Assembly (NCBI RefSeq): GCF_001426585.1
Contig: NZ_LMEI01000009.1
Location: forward strand, 324,189-388,188
Direction: 5' to 3'
DNA: 64,000 nucleotides
Source: Streptomyces sp. Root431
Lineage (GTDB): Bacteria; Actinomycetota; Actinomycetes; Streptomycetales; Streptomycetaceae
In this document: positions 31,263 to 38,887 of the stretch, piece by piece
Layout: every line of letters starts with the position of its first letter
Numbering within the stretch: position 1 is the first letter of the stretch
Position numbers and translations under genes: made by a program
The notes under the pieces: generated by a model
Told to the model about the DNA's origin: nothing
Database searches by the model: none
Seen by the model: only the letters and a program-made list of their open reading frames with translations

Positions 31263-32483
31263 TCAGGCGGGGGTCGGGTTGGCGGCGTGGGTGAGGGTCT
31301 CCCAGGCGACGAAGAGGTCGTCGGTGCCGCTCGGCCGCTGGCTCCGGGCGAGCTTCTCGGTCTGCGGGAGCTTCATGCCCATCCGGCCTTCGAGGTGGTT
31401 GAGCGCGACCTCGACGTCCGGGCCCATGGTCCGCTCGACCTTCCCGCCGCAGAGCCACTTCGGCGGGGTCTCGCCGAGCTGGTAGCGGGCGTGGAACTCC
31501 AGTGCGGCGCCCAGCCGTTCGGCCTCCTCGCCGTAGAGGTCGAGGCCCTGGTGCCAGGCGGTCTCGGCGATGTGGGCGGTGGCGGCCAGCGAGTACCCGA
31601 TGTGCATGAAGTTCCGGCAGGTCTCCTGTCCGAGCCCGTCGGCGTAGGTGCGCTGCCCGAACCAGTACGTGGCCAGCTCGTCGGCGGTGTCGATGGTGCC
31701 GCCGGGCGGGGCCTTCGGCAGGGCGCCGTCGGAGGAGAGGTAGAAGTACGCGGGGACGCGGGCCCGGTAGCGCCGTACCGCTTCCTCGAAGACCGCGCGG
31801 TCCTCCAGGAAGACCGCCATGCCGATGGCGGCGTCGGTCATCGCCAGCTCCCAATTGCCGTTGAAGTCGGGCACTTGGGAGGTGACGTCGGGCAGGTAGG
31901 CCTTGCGCAGCATCCACTTGAACCGCTGGACGGCGGGCGCACCCCAGGCCGGGTATCCGGCGTGCACGATCTCGGCGGCGCGCGCCCAGGAGGAGCCGGA
32001 CCAGGCGGTCTGCAGGTCGGCGTCGTCGCGGGTGTGCTCCTTCACCGTCTTCGACCAGGCGTCCATGATCTCGACGGCCTTGTCGGCGTGCGCGGCCTCG
32101 CCGGACACCGACCACATGAGGGCGTGCGTGTAGGCGGCGATGGCGTCCTCGCGTTCGGCGACGCAGGCGTCGGTCCCGGCGTTGGACGCGCAGGCGACGA
32201 CCTTCGCGGGGTGGGGGGTGTAGTCGAGGGCCGCGTACGCGCTCTCGCCCATCGCCTTGTACGCGGATGCCCAGGGCTCCTCCCCCGCGGCGACGCGGCT
32301 GCGTACCGCCGCCAGCTGGGCGCCGCCGACGAGGACCCCGGGGTGCCGGAACTTCTCCGGCGCCACGGACCGGGGCGGGTCGACGGCCCCGGCGGCCGGG
32401 TCGTCGGCGCCGCAGGCCGCCGCGCCGAGCAGCAGCAGCGGGCCCAGGAGGGCGGCGAGGAAGCGCGTCTGACGAAGGTGCAC
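31263..32483 (-). CDS. Alginate-lyase-family lipoprotein
   Basis: A 406-residue exported protein starting at GTG 32483. The N-terminus (RQTRFLAALLGPLLLLGAAAC) is a lipoprotein signal with the lipid cysteine near residue 24. The body has the helical (alpha/alpha) toroid pattern of the alginate lyase family: PDFNGNWELAMTDAAIGMAV (about 199), RYRARVPAYFYLSSDG and YWFGQRTYADGLGQETCRNFMH (about 262), with the conserved Asn, His and Tyr residues. It probably degrades a uronic-acid polysaccharide outside the cell. It starts 41 bases after the HxlR regulator, possibly in the same transcript. Confidence 0.82.
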   Translation of the reverse strand: MHLRQTRFLAALLGPLLLLGAAACGADDPAAGAVDPPRSVAPEKFRHPGVLVGGAQLAAVRSRVAAGEEPWASAYKAMGESAYAALDYTPHPAKVVACASNAGTDACVAEREDAIAAYTHALMWSVSGEAAHADKAVEIMDAWSKTVKEHTRDDADLQTAWSGSSWARAAEIVHAGYPAWGAPAVQRFKWMLRKAYLPDVTSQVPDFNGNWELAMTDAAIGMAVFLEDRAVFEEAVRRYRARVPAYFYLSSDGALPKAPPGGTIDTADELATYWFGQRTYADGLGQETCRNFMHIGYSLAATAHIAETAWHQGLDLYGEEAERLGAALEFHARYQLGETPPKWLCGGKVERTMGPDVEVALNHLEGRMGMKLPQTEKLARSQRPSGTDDLFVAWETLTHAANPTPA

Positions 32484-32524
32484 GGGTCCACGGTCGCCCA
32501 GGCCGTCCGGACCCGCATCCGGTA

Positions 32525-32926
32525 CTACGCCACGGGGCCGGCCTGCTCGTACGAGGCGCGGGCCTCGGTGATGGCGGGAGCGTGGGCGCGGGCCCAGTCG
32601 CAGGCCGTGTCGAGCGGCTCGATGAGGGACCGGCCGAGGGCGGTGAGGGCGTACTCGACGCGGGGCGGGTTCTCGTCGTGGACGGTGCGGGTGAGGAAGC
32701 CGTCGCGCTCCATGGCGCGGAGGGTCTCGGTGAGGACCTTGGGGGTGATCCAGTGCAGCGGGATGCGCAGTTCGGTGAAGCGCCGGGGTGTCCCGTCCTC
32801 CAGGCAACGCAGCACCATCGCCGTCCACTTGCCGCCGACGCGGATGGGTCGGGCGGCGCTTCCGCCGCAGTCGGGGTCGTCGAAGAGGGACTGGTTCAGC
32901 GGCTGCGGGGACGACTGCTCGATCAT
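32525..32926 (-). CDS. HxlR family transcriptional regulator
   Basis: A 133-residue winged-helix regulator. The core VGGKWTAMVLRCLEDGTPRRF, then ELRIPLHWITPKVLTETLRAMERDGFLTRTVH, is the HxlR domain, and a conserved cysteine occurs near the N-terminus (DPDCGG) as in redox-sensing members. It is divergent from the NAD(P)-binding protein gene at 32988 with 61 bases between, the classic arrangement for control of a neighbouring oxidoreductase. Confidence 0.92.
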   Translation of the reverse strand: MIEQSSPQPLNQSLFDDPDCGGSAARPIRVGGKWTAMVLRCLEDGTPRRFTELRIPLHWITPKVLTETLRAMERDGFLTRTVHDENPPRVEYALTALGRSLIEPLDTACDWARAHAPAITEARASYEQAGPVA

Positions 32927-32987
32927 GCCGTCGACGCTAGCCCAGTACCGTTGAAGTAACCAGGGACCCCCGTTCTACGGTCCGGTC

Positions 32988-33704
32988 ATGGACATCGACA
33001 CCAGCGACATCGACATCGACATCGACCTCGACAGCAAGAACGACAGCAACGACCACGCCGGCCTGCGCATCGTGGTCTTCGGTGCCGGCGGGCGGGTCGG
33101 CCGGGCGGCCGTGGCGGAGGCGGTGGCCCGGGGCCACCGGGTGACGGCCGTGGTCCGCGACCCGGCCGCGTACCGCGACCTGGAGGGCGCGGGCGTCGAG
33201 CTCGTACGGGGAGACGCGACGGACGCGGCCTCGGTGGCCGCCCTCGCGGCCGGGCACGACGCGGCGGTGAACGCGACCGTCCGCCTGGACCTGCCCTCGG
33301 AGGAGTACTTCACGGCGGCGGCCAAGGCCCTGGTCGCGGGCCTCGCGGAGGCCGGGGTGCGGCGGCTGCTCACCCTCGGGATCGCCACGACCCTGGAGAC
33401 CGCGCCGGGGGTACGGATCATGGACGCGCCCGAGTTCCCGGCGGAGTGGCGCGCCTTCGCCCAGGGACACGTCGCCGAGTTCGAGCTGCTCACGGCCGAG
33501 GCGGGGCCGGGGCTCGACTGGCTGATGGTCGTCCCGCCGCTGGACCTGAACGCGGAGGCGGAGCGGACCGGCGCGTACCGGACGGCCGTGGGCACGGTGA
33601 TCGAGGGACCCGGCCGCATCGGGCACGCCGATCTGGCGCTCGCGCTCCTGGACGAGATCGAGCGCCCGCGTCACAGCCGGGTGCAGCTGGCCGTGTCGGT
33701 GTGA
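32988..33704 (+). CDS. NAD(P)-dependent oxidoreductase (NmrA-like) with acidic N-terminal repeat
   Basis: A 238-residue Rossmann-fold protein. The nucleotide motif IVVFGAGGRVGRAAVAEAV is at about 28-46 and the reductase-type strand GVRRLLTLGIATTLE near 123. Unusually, the first 23 residues are mostly alternating Asp-Ile (MDIDTSDIDIDIDLD), encoded by tandem GACATC units; homologs normally begin just before the Rossmann motif. No ribosome site precedes the ATG, and a TTGAAG/TTCTAC pair 16 bases apart would place transcription start near 32985, so the mRNA may be nearly leaderless. It is divergent from HxlR, probably its regulator. Confidence 0.85.
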   Translation: MDIDTSDIDIDIDLDSKNDSNDHAGLRIVVFGAGGRVGRAAVAEAVARGHRVTAVVRDPAAYRDLEGAGVELVRGDATDAASVAALAAGHDAAVNATVRLDLPSEEYFTAAAKALVAGLAEAGVRRLLTLGIATTLETAPGVRIMDAPEFPAEWRAFAQGHVAEFELLTAEAGPGLDWLMVVPPLDLNAEAERTGAYRTAVGTVIEGPGRIGHADLALALLDEIERPRHSRVQLAVSV

Positions 33705-33716
33705 GCGGCTGGGCCG

Positions 33717-33968
33717 TCAGACCGGGGCCGGTGCGCAGAGCACCACGAGTTCGTCCATGGAGAGGTCGAGGACACCGGCGAGGGCCGCGACGGTGAAGAA
33801 GGCCGGGGTCGGGGCCCGGCCCGTCTCGATCTTGCGGAGGGTCTCGGCGGACAGGCCGGCCGCGGCCGCGATCTCGACCATGGACCGCTCGCCGCGCGCC
33901 GAGCGCAGGAGGAGGCCCAGGCGCTCGCCACGCTCGCGCTCTTCGGGGGTCAGGGGTGTGCGCACCAT
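33717..33968 (-). CDS. XRE family helix-turn-helix regulator
   Basis: An 83-residue DNA-binding protein. Helix-turn-helix residues about 20-60: LLRSARGERSMVEIAAAAGL, then SAETLRKIETGRAPTPAFF. It faces the methionine aminopeptidase gene with only 32 bases between the two start codons, and a perfect ATACCGGTAT palindrome fills this gap, so it probably controls itself and map. Its 3' end converges on the NAD(P)-binding protein gene (12 bases apart). Confidence 0.92.
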   Translation of the reverse strand: MVRTPLTPEERERGERLGLLLRSARGERSMVEIAAAAGLSAETLRKIETGRAPTPAFFTVAALAGVLDLSMDELVVLCAPAPV

Positions 33969-33978
33969 GCCGCCATTC

Positions 33979-33993
33979 TAATACCGGTATAGT
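33979..33993. promoter_or_regulatory. Divergent leaderless promoters overlapping a palindrome
   Basis: ATACCGGTAT at 33981-33990 is a perfect 10-base palindrome. Its right arm belongs to TATAGT (33988-33993), a good -10 box 7 bases before the map ATG. Its left arm gives TATTAG on the other strand (33984-33979), 10 bases before the XRE ATG. Neither gene has a ribosome site, so both mRNAs should be leaderless or nearly so. A repressor on the palindrome would cover both -10 boxes. Confidence 0.65.
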
Positions 33994-34000
33994 AATTGGC

Positions 34001-34768
34001 ATGGTGGAGATCAAGACGAACGAATCCCTGGCGGCGATGCGCGAGGCGGGACGCGTGGTGGCCCGGGCCCTCGCGGCCGCGCGGGAGAAGGCCGCGCCGG
34101 GCGTCGCCCTGACCGAACTGGACCGGGCCGCCCGTGAGGTCCTGGCGGAGGCGGGCGCCGGTTCGCCCTTCCTCGACTACCACCCGGAGTGGGCGCCGGT
34201 GCCCTTCCCGGCGGTCGTGTGCCTCTCCGTGAACGACGCGATCGTGCACGGCATCCCCGACGGGACCCGGCTCGCCGACGGCGACCTGGTCTCCGTCGAC
34301 TGCGGAGCGCTCCTGAACGGCTGGGCGGGCGACGCGGCCGTCAGCTTCACGGTCGGCCGGGCCCGGCCGGAGGACACGCGGCTGATCGCCGCGGCGGAGG
34401 AGGCCCTGGAGGCGGGGATCGCGGCGGCCGTCGTCGGCAACCGCATCGGCGACATCGCGCACGCGATCGGCCGGGTCTGCCGCGCCGCGGGCTACGGCAT
34501 CCCGGACGGCTTCGGCGGCCACGGCATCGGCCGCACCATGCACGAGGACCCGGGCGTCCCCAACGAGGGACGCCCGGGCCGGGGCATGAAGCTGCGGCAC
34601 GGGATGGTGCTCGCGATCGAGCCGATGCTGATCGGCGGCGGCACGGACGACCACTACACGGCGCGGGACGGCTGGACGATCCGTACGCTCGACGGCTCGC
34701 GCGCGTCCCACGCCGAGCACACGGTCGCGATCACGGACGACGGCCCGCGCGTGCTCACGGCCCTGTAG
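34001..34768 (+). CDS. map: Type I methionine aminopeptidase
   Basis: Removes the initiator methionine from new proteins. It has 255 residues. All five metal ligands are visible: the two Asp in VSVDCGALLNGWAGDAAVSF (about 95-114), His in FGGHGIGRTMHEDPGV (about 172-187), Glu in LAIEPML (about 205) and Glu in ASHAEHTVAI (about 237). The ATG at 34001 is probably the first base of the mRNA. As a second map copy away from the ribosomal protein operon and paired with a regulator, it may be a conditional paralog (inference). Confidence 0.94.
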   Translation: MVEIKTNESLAAMREAGRVVARALAAAREKAAPGVALTELDRAAREVLAEAGAGSPFLDYHPEWAPVPFPAVVCLSVNDAIVHGIPDGTRLADGDLVSVDCGALLNGWAGDAAVSFTVGRARPEDTRLIAAAEEALEAGIAAAVVGNRIGDIAHAIGRVCRAAGYGIPDGFGGHGIGRTMHEDPGVPNEGRPGRGMKLRHGMVLAIEPMLIGGGTDDHYTARDGWTIRTLDGSRASHAEHTVAITDDGPRVLTAL

Positions 34769-34803
34769 GCCTGTAGGCCCCGGAGGCCCTGTGGACCCCG
34801 GAG

Positions 34804-34855
34804 GCCCGCTACCGGTCCGCCGGGATCGACATGGCGCCCGCTACCGTCCCGCCGG
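34804..34855. repeat. Direct duplication of the ggt 3' end
   Basis: GCCCGCTACCGGTCCGCCGG (34804-34823) and GCCCGCTACCGTCCCGCCGG (34836-34855) match at 18 or more of 20 positions with a 32-base period. The second copy holds the ggt stop codon and last codons; the first lies in the gap toward map. Confidence 0.8.
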
Positions 34856-36652
34856 TCGGACGACCATCGCCGAGCCGCCGCCCCTGCGGACCGTCTCCGC
34901 GGCGGCCACCCAGCGGCCGTCGGGCAGGCGCTGCACGCCCGTGGCCGCGCCGATCTCCGGGTTCTGCCGGAAGCCGTGCCCGATCCCCTCCAGCTCCGCC
35001 CTCAGCGGGCTGTTCCACAGGCCGGGTTCGAGCTCGGTGGTGGCCTGGTTGCGCTGGCTGGCGCGGGGCGCGGCGATCGCGTCGACGAGCGGCAGGCCCC
35101 GGTCGACGACCCCGGTGAGGGTCTGGAGGACCGTCGTGATGATGGTCGCACCGCCCGGCGAGCCGAGGGCGAGGACGGGCCGGTCGTGCCGGTCGAGGAC
35201 GATCGTCGGGGAGATCGAGGAGCGCGGGCGCTTGCCGGGGCCGGGCAGGTTCGGGTCGTGCACGGCCGGGTTCGCGGGGGCGAAGGAGAAGTCGGTCAGC
35301 TCGTTGTTGAGCAGGAAGCCCCGGCCGGGCACGGTGATGCCGCTGCCGCCGGTGGACTCGATGGTCAGGGTGTAGGCGACGACGTTGCCCCACTTGTCGG
35401 CGGCCGTCAGGTGGGTGGTGTTCTCGCCCTCGTACGTGGTCGGGGCCGCGGTCCCGCCGCTCGCGCAGGGCGCCGGGTCGCGGGGGTCGCCGGGCGCGAG
35501 CGGGCTGGTCAGGACGGCGTCGTCGCGGATCAGGCAGGCGCGGGAGTCGGCGTACCGCTGGGAGAGCAGCCCGCGGGTGGGGACGGACTCGAAGGCGGGG
35601 TCGCCGACCCAGCGGCCCCGGTCGGCGAAGGCGATCCGGCTGGCCTCGATGAAGCGGTGCAGATAGCCGGCCCGGGTGGCGGCGGAGAGGTCGGTGCCCT
35701 CCAGGATGTTGAGCGCCTCGCCGACGCTCGTGCCGCCGGAGGAGGACGGGGCCATGCCGTAGACGTCGAGCCCGCGGTACGCGACCTTCGTGGGCTTGCG
35801 GAACTCGGTGCGGTACGCGGCGAGGTCACGCTCCGTCAGGTCGCCGGAGCGGACCTTCCGGGTGGCGCCCTCGCGGACCGGGGGCGTGCGGACGGTGTCG
35901 ACGATGTCCCGGGCGAGCGGCCCCCGGTAGAGGGCGCCGACGCCCTCGCGGCCGAGCGTCTCGTACGTACGGGCCAGGTCGGGGTTCTTGAACACCGTCC
36001 CGACGACCGGCAGTTGGCCGCCGGGCAGGAAGAGCGAGGAGGTGTCCGGGAAGTCGCGGAACCGGGCCTCGTTGGCGGCGGTCTGCGCGCGGAAGGTGGG
36101 GTCGACGGTGAATCCGTCGCGGGCGAGCCGCTCGGCAGGTTCGAGGAGGGTGGCGAGGCGCTTGCTGCCCCAGGCGTCGAGGGCGGTCTTCCAGGTCGCC
36201 GGGGTGCCGGGGGTGCCGACGCCGAGGCCGCTGGTCATGCCCTCCTCGAAGGGGATCGGCTTGCCGTTCTCCACGAAGAGGTTCGTGTCGGCGGAGCGGG
36301 GCGCGGTCTCGCGCCCGTCGACGGTGTGGACCGTACGGCTCTTGGCGTCGTAGTAGACGAAGTAGCCGCCGCCCCCGATCCCCGCGGAGTAGGGCTCGGT
36401 GACGCCGAGGGCCGCCGCGACGGCGACGGCCGCGTCCACGGCGTTGCCGCCCTTGCGGAGCACCTCGATGCCGGCGGCCGAGGCGTCGGCGTCGACGCTG
36501 GCGACCGCTCCGCCGTAGCCGACGGCGACGGGCTCCTTGACCGGCCCCGGCGGGGCGCCGGGAGGGGCCGCGGGTGGCGCGGCGGCGCCCACCGAGAGGA
36601 CCGTCGCCGCGACAGCGAGAGCGGAGACCTTCCGAGCGGCGGATCGACGCAT
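34841..36652 (-). CDS. ggt: Secreted gamma-glutamyltransferase
   Basis: Transfers or hydrolyses the gamma-glutamyl group of glutathione-like compounds. It is made as a pre-proenzyme of 603 residues. A signal peptide covers about residues 1-25 (RRSAARKVSALAVAATVLSV). The large subunit has GGNAVDAAVAVAAALGVTEP and GIGGGGYFVYY, and the catalytic threonine that starts the small subunit is in ENTTHLTAAD near residue 410. The oxyanion motif GSPGGATIITTVLQ is intact. The ATG at 36652 has a GGAGG site. It is monocistronic and divergent from the unknown membrane-anchored protein. Confidence 0.93.
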   Translation of the reverse strand: MRRSAARKVSALAVAATVLSVGAAAPPAAPPGAPPGPVKEPVAVGYGGAVASVDADASAAGIEVLRKGGNAVDAAVAVAAALGVTEPYSAGIGGGGYFVYYDAKSRTVHTVDGRETAPRSADTNLFVENGKPIPFEEGMTSGLGVGTPGTPATWKTALDAWGSKRLATLLEPAERLARDGFTVDPTFRAQTAANEARFRDFPDTSSLFLPGGQLPVVGTVFKNPDLARTYETLGREGVGALYRGPLARDIVDTVRTPPVREGATRKVRSGDLTERDLAAYRTEFRKPTKVAYRGLDVYGMAPSSSGGTSVGEALNILEGTDLSAATRAGYLHRFIEASRIAFADRGRWVGDPAFESVPTRGLLSQRYADSRACLIRDDAVLTSPLAPGDPRDPAPCASGGTAAPTTYEGENTTHLTAADKWGNVVAYTLTIESTGGSGITVPGRGFLLNNELTDFSFAPANPAVHDPNLPGPGKRPRSSISPTIVLDRHDRPVLALGSPGGATIITTVLQTLTGVVDRGLPLVDAIAAPRASQRNQATTELEPGLWNSPLRAELEGIGHGFRQNPEIGAATGVQRLPDGRWVAAAETVRRGGGSAMVVRPAGR

Positions 36653-36756
36653 GCGCAACCTCCAGTCAACAACCGTCCGCGCAGCGTAACTTCCGTTCGC
36701 ACCTCCCGTCAGGACCGCCTCGAACGAAGTCCGGATCGCCGATAACATGCGCGCCC

Positions 36757-37488
36757 ATGAACGAAGACGTGCGCAACATCGTGCTCGGGGTCCTGGCCAC
36801 CGGGGTGAGCGCCTCCTTCGGCTGGCTGGGCCGCACGTATCTGTGGCGGCGCAGGCTCCGCCGCAAGCAGGCGTTCTTCGGGCTGCCGGGGAACTCGGAG
36901 TGCCTGCTCGTGGTGAACAGGGAGTCGGGCGGGGAGCGTGCGGTGCACCGCTTCGACGTGTTCGCGCTGCTCGAACTCTCCGCGCTCATCAAGGACTGCG
37001 GGGCGCAGGCCCGGATACTCAGCCACGACCAGACGCACCAGGGGTTCGGGGACCGGACCGAGTTCTGCGTCGGCGGCCCCTATTCGAACCGGCGGATGGA
37101 CGCCCATCTGGCCACTCTCCTGCCGGGCGTGGTGGTCAACGTCGAGGTGGAGCCGAGCCCGGTCCGGGGCATGTTCCAGATCGGCTCGGAGCGCTACGTC
37201 TCGGAGGTGGGCATATCCGAGTACGTGATCCTGGCCCGGCTCACGGCGGGCGAGGGCGGCCGGCCGGTCTTCCTCTTCTGCGGCCAGCGGGCCATCACCA
37301 ACCAGGCGGCGACCCGCTATCTCGCGCGCCACTACGAGTCGCTCGCGCGCTCCCACCGTTCGGGGTCGTTCGTGCTGCTCCTCAAGGTGGTCAACTCTCA
37401 GGCGTACGGCCCCGATGTGGTGGAGCTGGTGGCCGATGTCACGCGGGAGGCGCGGACGGCTCCCGCAGCCGCACCGGCAGCGTCTTGA
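36757..37488 (+). CDS. Membrane-anchored protein of unknown function
   Basis: A 243-residue protein that I do not recognise. One N-terminal hydrophobic segment (about 8-26, ending LGRTYLWRRRLRRKQ) would anchor it with the bulk in the cytoplasm. The soluble part looks like an alpha/beta fold: CLLVVNRESGGERAVHRFDV, FCVGGPYSNRRMDAHLATLL (GGP-x-x-N near residue 108) and PVFLFCGQRAITNQAATRYL. Such GGP..N and G.......A.RYL spacing recalls nucleotide- or signal-binding Rossmann-like domains of bacterial effector proteins; this is inference. Its last 50 bases overlap the convergent P450 gene. Confidence 0.75.
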   Translation: MNEDVRNIVLGVLATGVSASFGWLGRTYLWRRRLRRKQAFFGLPGNSECLLVVNRESGGERAVHRFDVFALLELSALIKDCGAQARILSHDQTHQGFGDRTEFCVGGPYSNRRMDAHLATLLPGVVVNVEVEPSPVRGMFQIGSERYVSEVGISEYVILARLTAGEGGRPVFLFCGQRAITNQAATRYLARHYESLARSHRSGSFVLLLKVVNSQAYGPDVVELVADVTREARTAPAAAPAAS

Positions 37489-38701
37489 CGCCGTTGATGA
37501 AGTTGGAGACGAGGCGCCGGGGCGGGCCGGCGGGCGCGAGGCCGCCGCAGGCCTCGCGCACCTCCTCGTACAGCACCCGGAGCTGAAGCCGGGCGAAGTG
37601 GGCGCCGAGGCAGACGTGGGGGCCGTCGCCGAAGGAGACGTGCGGGTTCGGGGTGCGGCCGAGGTCGAGGCGGTGGGGGGCAGGGAAGACGCGCTCGTCG
37701 TGGTTGGCGGAGGCGTGGAAGACGACGACCTTGTCGCCCGCCCGGATCGTCTGCCCGGCCAGCTCGGTGTCCCGGGCCGCCGTGCGGCGGAACGACAGCA
37801 CGGGCGGGTGCACGCGCAGCAGTTCGTCGACGGCCGTGTCCGCCGCGACGCTGCCGCTCCACCACCTCCGCTGCTCCCCGGGGTGTTCGGCGAGGGCGAG
37901 GAGACCGCCGGGGGCGGCGCTGCGGACGGTGTCGTTGCCGGCGACGGTCAGCAGGAAGAAGAACATCTCCAGCTCGGCGTCGGCGAGTTCGGAGGTGGCG
38001 AGCGAGGTCATCACGTCGTCGGCGGGGTGTGCGCGCTTGTATACGGCGAGTTCCTGCGCGTAGCCGAACATCTCGGCGAGCATCGCGGGCGACCGGGGAT
38101 TGACGGGTCGCCCGTCGGCGTCGAGGACGGGCGGCTCGTCGGGGTCCTGGTAGGCGATGACGCGCTCGGTCCAGGCGTGCAGCAGCCCCCGGTCGCCCGC
38201 GGGCACGCCGAGCAGGTCGGTGAGGTTGAGCAGGGCGTAGTCGTCGGTGACGGTACGGACGAGGTCCACCTCGCCGCCGGCCGCGGCCGCGACCGCTTCG
38301 GCGAGGAGCTTCCGGGCCCGCTCGCGCGCGGTGGCGGCGAACCGCTCGATGCGCGCGGGGGTGAAGGCCCGGCTGACGAGTCGCCGCAACCTGACGTGCT
38401 CCGGCGGGTCCTGATTGAGCATCATGCGCCGGATGAACGGCAGGTCGGCGGGGTCGGGGTCCCGGATCTGGGTGGCGCCGAGGGCGGAGGAGTACGTGCC
38501 GGAGTCCTTGAGGACCCGGACGACGTCGGCGTGCCGCGTGACGGCCCAGAAGCCGGGCCCGGCGGGCCAGCCGAGGATCTCCGGCTCCTCCTGCCGGGCG
38601 ACGGGCGCGCGGTCGCGCAGGGCGCGGAAGCGGTCGTGCGGGATCCCTACGGCGTAGATCCGCGGGTCGAAGACGTCCGGTACGCCGCTCGACTGCTGCA
38701 C
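37439..38701 (-). CDS. Cytochrome P450
   Basis: Soluble bacterial P450 of 420 residues. The I-helix reads AGNDTVRSA (about 240) with Asn in place of the usual Glu/Gln, the K-helix is VDELLRVHPPVLSFRR with an intact ELLR motif, and the haem loop is SFGDGPHVCLGAHFARLQ (about 345-362) with the axial cysteine. The N-rich I-helix and the long early region resemble CYP124/125/126-type sterol or lipid oxidases (inference). The GTG at 38701 has a TTGGAGG site. No ferredoxin gene is adjacent. Confidence 0.93.
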   Translation of the reverse strand: MQQSSGVPDVFDPRIYAVGIPHDRFRALRDRAPVARQEEPEILGWPAGPGFWAVTRHADVVRVLKDSGTYSSALGATQIRDPDPADLPFIRRMMLNQDPPEHVRLRRLVSRAFTPARIERFAATARERARKLLAEAVAAAAGGEVDLVRTVTDDYALLNLTDLLGVPAGDRGLLHAWTERVIAYQDPDEPPVLDADGRPVNPRSPAMLAEMFGYAQELAVYKRAHPADDVMTSLATSELADAELEMFFFLLTVAGNDTVRSAAPGGLLALAEHPGEQRRWWSGSVAADTAVDELLRVHPPVLSFRRTAARDTELAGQTIRAGDKVVVFHASANHDERVFPAPHRLDLGRTPNPHVSFGDGPHVCLGAHFARLQLRVLYEEVREACGGLAPAGPPRRLVSNFINGVKTLPVRLREPSAPPA

Positions 38702-38816
38702 CGCGCCTCCAAGTCAGGGGTGAAGACGTTTCCATCATGACAGGTCAGAGACGGTTTTCGTAGGACGGAACGCACAGTTCGCGAGCCTTGTCCGGCCGGT
38801 CCTCCGACTCCCAGAA

Positions 38817-38840
38817 TCTCCGTCGTGCATCACACGGAGA
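38817..38840. terminator. Hairpin between tnpB and the P450 gene
   Basis: TCTCCGT (38817-38823) pairs with ACGGAGA (38834-38840) around a 10-base loop. It lies just outside the TnpB right end and may stop TnpB or guide-RNA transcription before the P450 gene. Confidence 0.45.
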
Positions 38841-38851
38841 ACAGGGGGCAC

Positions 38852-38887
38852 GTGACTCCTCCCCCGGCTGAATCCGGGGGCTTCTCG
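38852..38887 (-). ncRNA. Predicted 3' end of TnpB guide RNA (omega/reRNA) and element right end
   Basis: Directly after the tnpB stop, CCCCCGG (38861-38867) pairs with CCGGGGG (38874-38880) around a 6-base loop, followed on the minus strand by AGGAGTCAC. This is the conserved right-end structure of IS605-type elements, from which the TnpB guide RNA scaffold is formed. The guide would be the chromosomal sequence after it, reading GTGCCCCCTGTTCTCCGTGT on the minus strand (38851 down to 38832). The RNA's 5' end probably lies inside tnpB and is not marked. Confidence 0.6.
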
